Assembly: GCA_003222935.1 (NCBI GenBank)
Contig: QHXL01000100.1
Location: forward strand, 9,705 to 15,107
DNA: 5,403 nucleotides
Reading direction: 5' to 3'
Source: Acidobacteriota bacterium
Lineage (GTDB): Bacteria; Acidobacteriota; Blastocatellia; Pyrinomonadales; Pyrinomonadaceae
In this document: piece after piece, positions 4,710 through 5,403 of the stretch
Numbering within the stretch: the stretch's first letter is position 1
Layout of the letters: the number at the start of each line of letters is the position of its first letter
The notes under the pieces: model-generated
What the model saw: the letters and a program-made list of their open reading frames with translations, nothing else
Told to the model about the DNA's origin: nothing
Databases searched by the model: none
Position numbers and translations under genes: made by a program

Positions 4710-5403
4710 GTGCGAAGTGCCCTCATCATCAATGGAAATGAGTTCACCCCCTGTTCTCATGATTGTAGTTCCCTTGTAGCTCAACTAGAGCGAGCAAACG
4801 CTTTCGAGCGCGTGCAGGAAACATCAATCACTTCGACGCCAACCGACGTCGACGTCTTTCCAGACCTCATACTGCCCCGTTTATTGCTTAACGGCGGGGT
4901 TGGCACAGAACTCGAAGTGTGCCGGACCGCCTGGCCTACCGCCCAGGTGTTTGCCTTACTTTGTAGTCGCGACCGCAATCATCGCGGGAAGATCCCTACC
5001 CTTTTTTACGACGTAGATGATTTCCTGTTTTGTCCCTATACAGAAGATGAGTTCCTGCTGAGAATCAAACGACTCCTCAAGCGCGTGCCCGAGTCGCAAC
5101 CTGCGCAAATCGCAAACAATAGTGTTGACCTTCTCGTTGGACGCAGCGATGTGTTCCTTCAGGCTGTTCGCGAAGTAGGATTATTTGCCCAATCAAAAGC
5201 TCCGGTTGTAATTTCCGGAGAAACTGGGTGCGGCAAGGAACTTCTGGCGCGCGCCATTCATTATCGTAGTCAAAGACGCTCAAAACCATTCATTCCCGTA
5301 AACTGCGGCGCACTCCCAGACGAGCTATTTGAGAACGAATTATTTGGACACCTCAAAGGTGCATATACCAGCGCCAGCACTGCAGAAAAGGGTCTGATAG
5401 CTG
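4710..5403 (+). CDS. σ54-activator-type AAA+ regulator with degenerate receiver domain, 3'-truncated by window end
   Basis: The frame is open to the window edge (231 complete codons). Residues 1-125 follow the plan of a response-regulator receiver: SALIINGNE at the first strand, PDLILPR...VGTELEVCR, VFALLCS, and VDDFLFCPYTEDEFLLRIKRLL. Every phosphorylation residue is changed: the acidic pair is Asn8-Gly9, the phospho-Asp site falls on Arg57, Thr on Cys85 and Lys on Cys108. From about residue 139 an NtrC-class AAA+ domain begins, with Walker A GETGCGKE (170-177), the PFIPVNCGALPDELFENELFGH block, and GAYTSA (218-223) where σ54 activators have GAFTGA. Walker B and any DNA-binding domain lie beyond the window. 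GTG 4710 is chosen because homology starts there; GTG 4674 is an alternative and the Shine-Dalgarno is weak. Likely a phosphorylation-independent regulator; whether it works with σ54 is uncertain. Confidence 0.82.
   Translation, partial: MRSALIINGNEFTPCSHDCSSLVAQLERANAFERVQETSITSTPTDVDVFPDLILPRLLLNGGVGTELEVCRTAWPTAQVFALLCSRDRNHRGKIPTLFYDVDDFLFCPYTEDEFLLRIKRLLKRVPESQPAQIANNSVDLLVGRSDVFLQAVREVGLFAQSKAPVVISGETGCGKELLARAIHYRSQRRSKPFIPVNCGALPDELFENELFGHLKGAYTSASTAEKGLIA

Noticed and set aside
4774..4815. tRNA-like D-arm (GTAGCTCAACTAGAGC)
   Set aside because: No acceptor stem or GGTTCGANTCC T-arm follows, and the stretch is inside the regulator coding sequence. A similar CTAGCTCAGTTTCTGAG at 1951-1967 also lacks the rest of a tRNA.

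Overview
The window looks like ordinary chromosomal sequence from a free-living, probably soil, bacterium of mid-range GC. The mix of genes suggests the Acidobacteriota, most likely a Blastocatellia-type lineage: zinc-ribbon two-helix membrane proteins ending in an SVTEHTTR-type tail, a divergent Fpg-like glycosylase with an NETNYCPNCQ zinc finger, and a σ54-type regulator with a degenerate receiver. This placement rests on remembered family resemblance, not on a search, and is held at moderate-to-low confidence. No phage, plasmid, CRISPR, rRNA or tRNA was seen.

Layout. Positions 2-1899 hold a run of plus-strand genes: the tail of a winged-helix DNA-binding protein (2-202), a DinB-fold protein (240-722), a zinc-ribbon membrane protein broken by a frameshift near its start (811-1394), and a YbaK-type Cys-tRNA(Pro) deacylase (1420-1899). 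The gaps are short (37, 88 and 25 nt), so co-transcription is plausible. A second, intact zinc-ribbon membrane protein follows (2027-2491). It shares its architecture and C-terminal motif with the broken one. Its stop codon lies in a 3 x 10 bp tandem repeat. Next comes a PhyH-family Fe(II)/2-oxoglutarate dioxygenase (2619-3356).

The dioxygenase converges on a minus-strand Fpg/Nei-family DNA glycosylase (3522-4427). The convergent gap contains a roughly 100 bp imperfect palindrome (3374-3475). Upstream of the glycosylase, a 282 bp divergent region carries a good plus-strand σ70-type promoter, a weaker minus-strand one, and a small inverted repeat. The window ends inside a plus-strand gene (4710 onward) encoding a receiver-like domain that has lost its phosphorylation residues, fused to a σ54-activator-type AAA+ domain with GAYTSA in place of GAFTGA.

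How the genes relate. Apart from the two zinc-ribbon paralogues flanking ybaK, these are mostly unrelated housekeeping or accessory functions: translation quality control, DNA repair, small-molecule oxidation and regulation. I do not see a defined multi-gene system. The points most worth a second look are the paralogue pair with its conserved tail, the frameshift, the long palindrome, the variant glycosylase and the phosphorylation-dead regulator.
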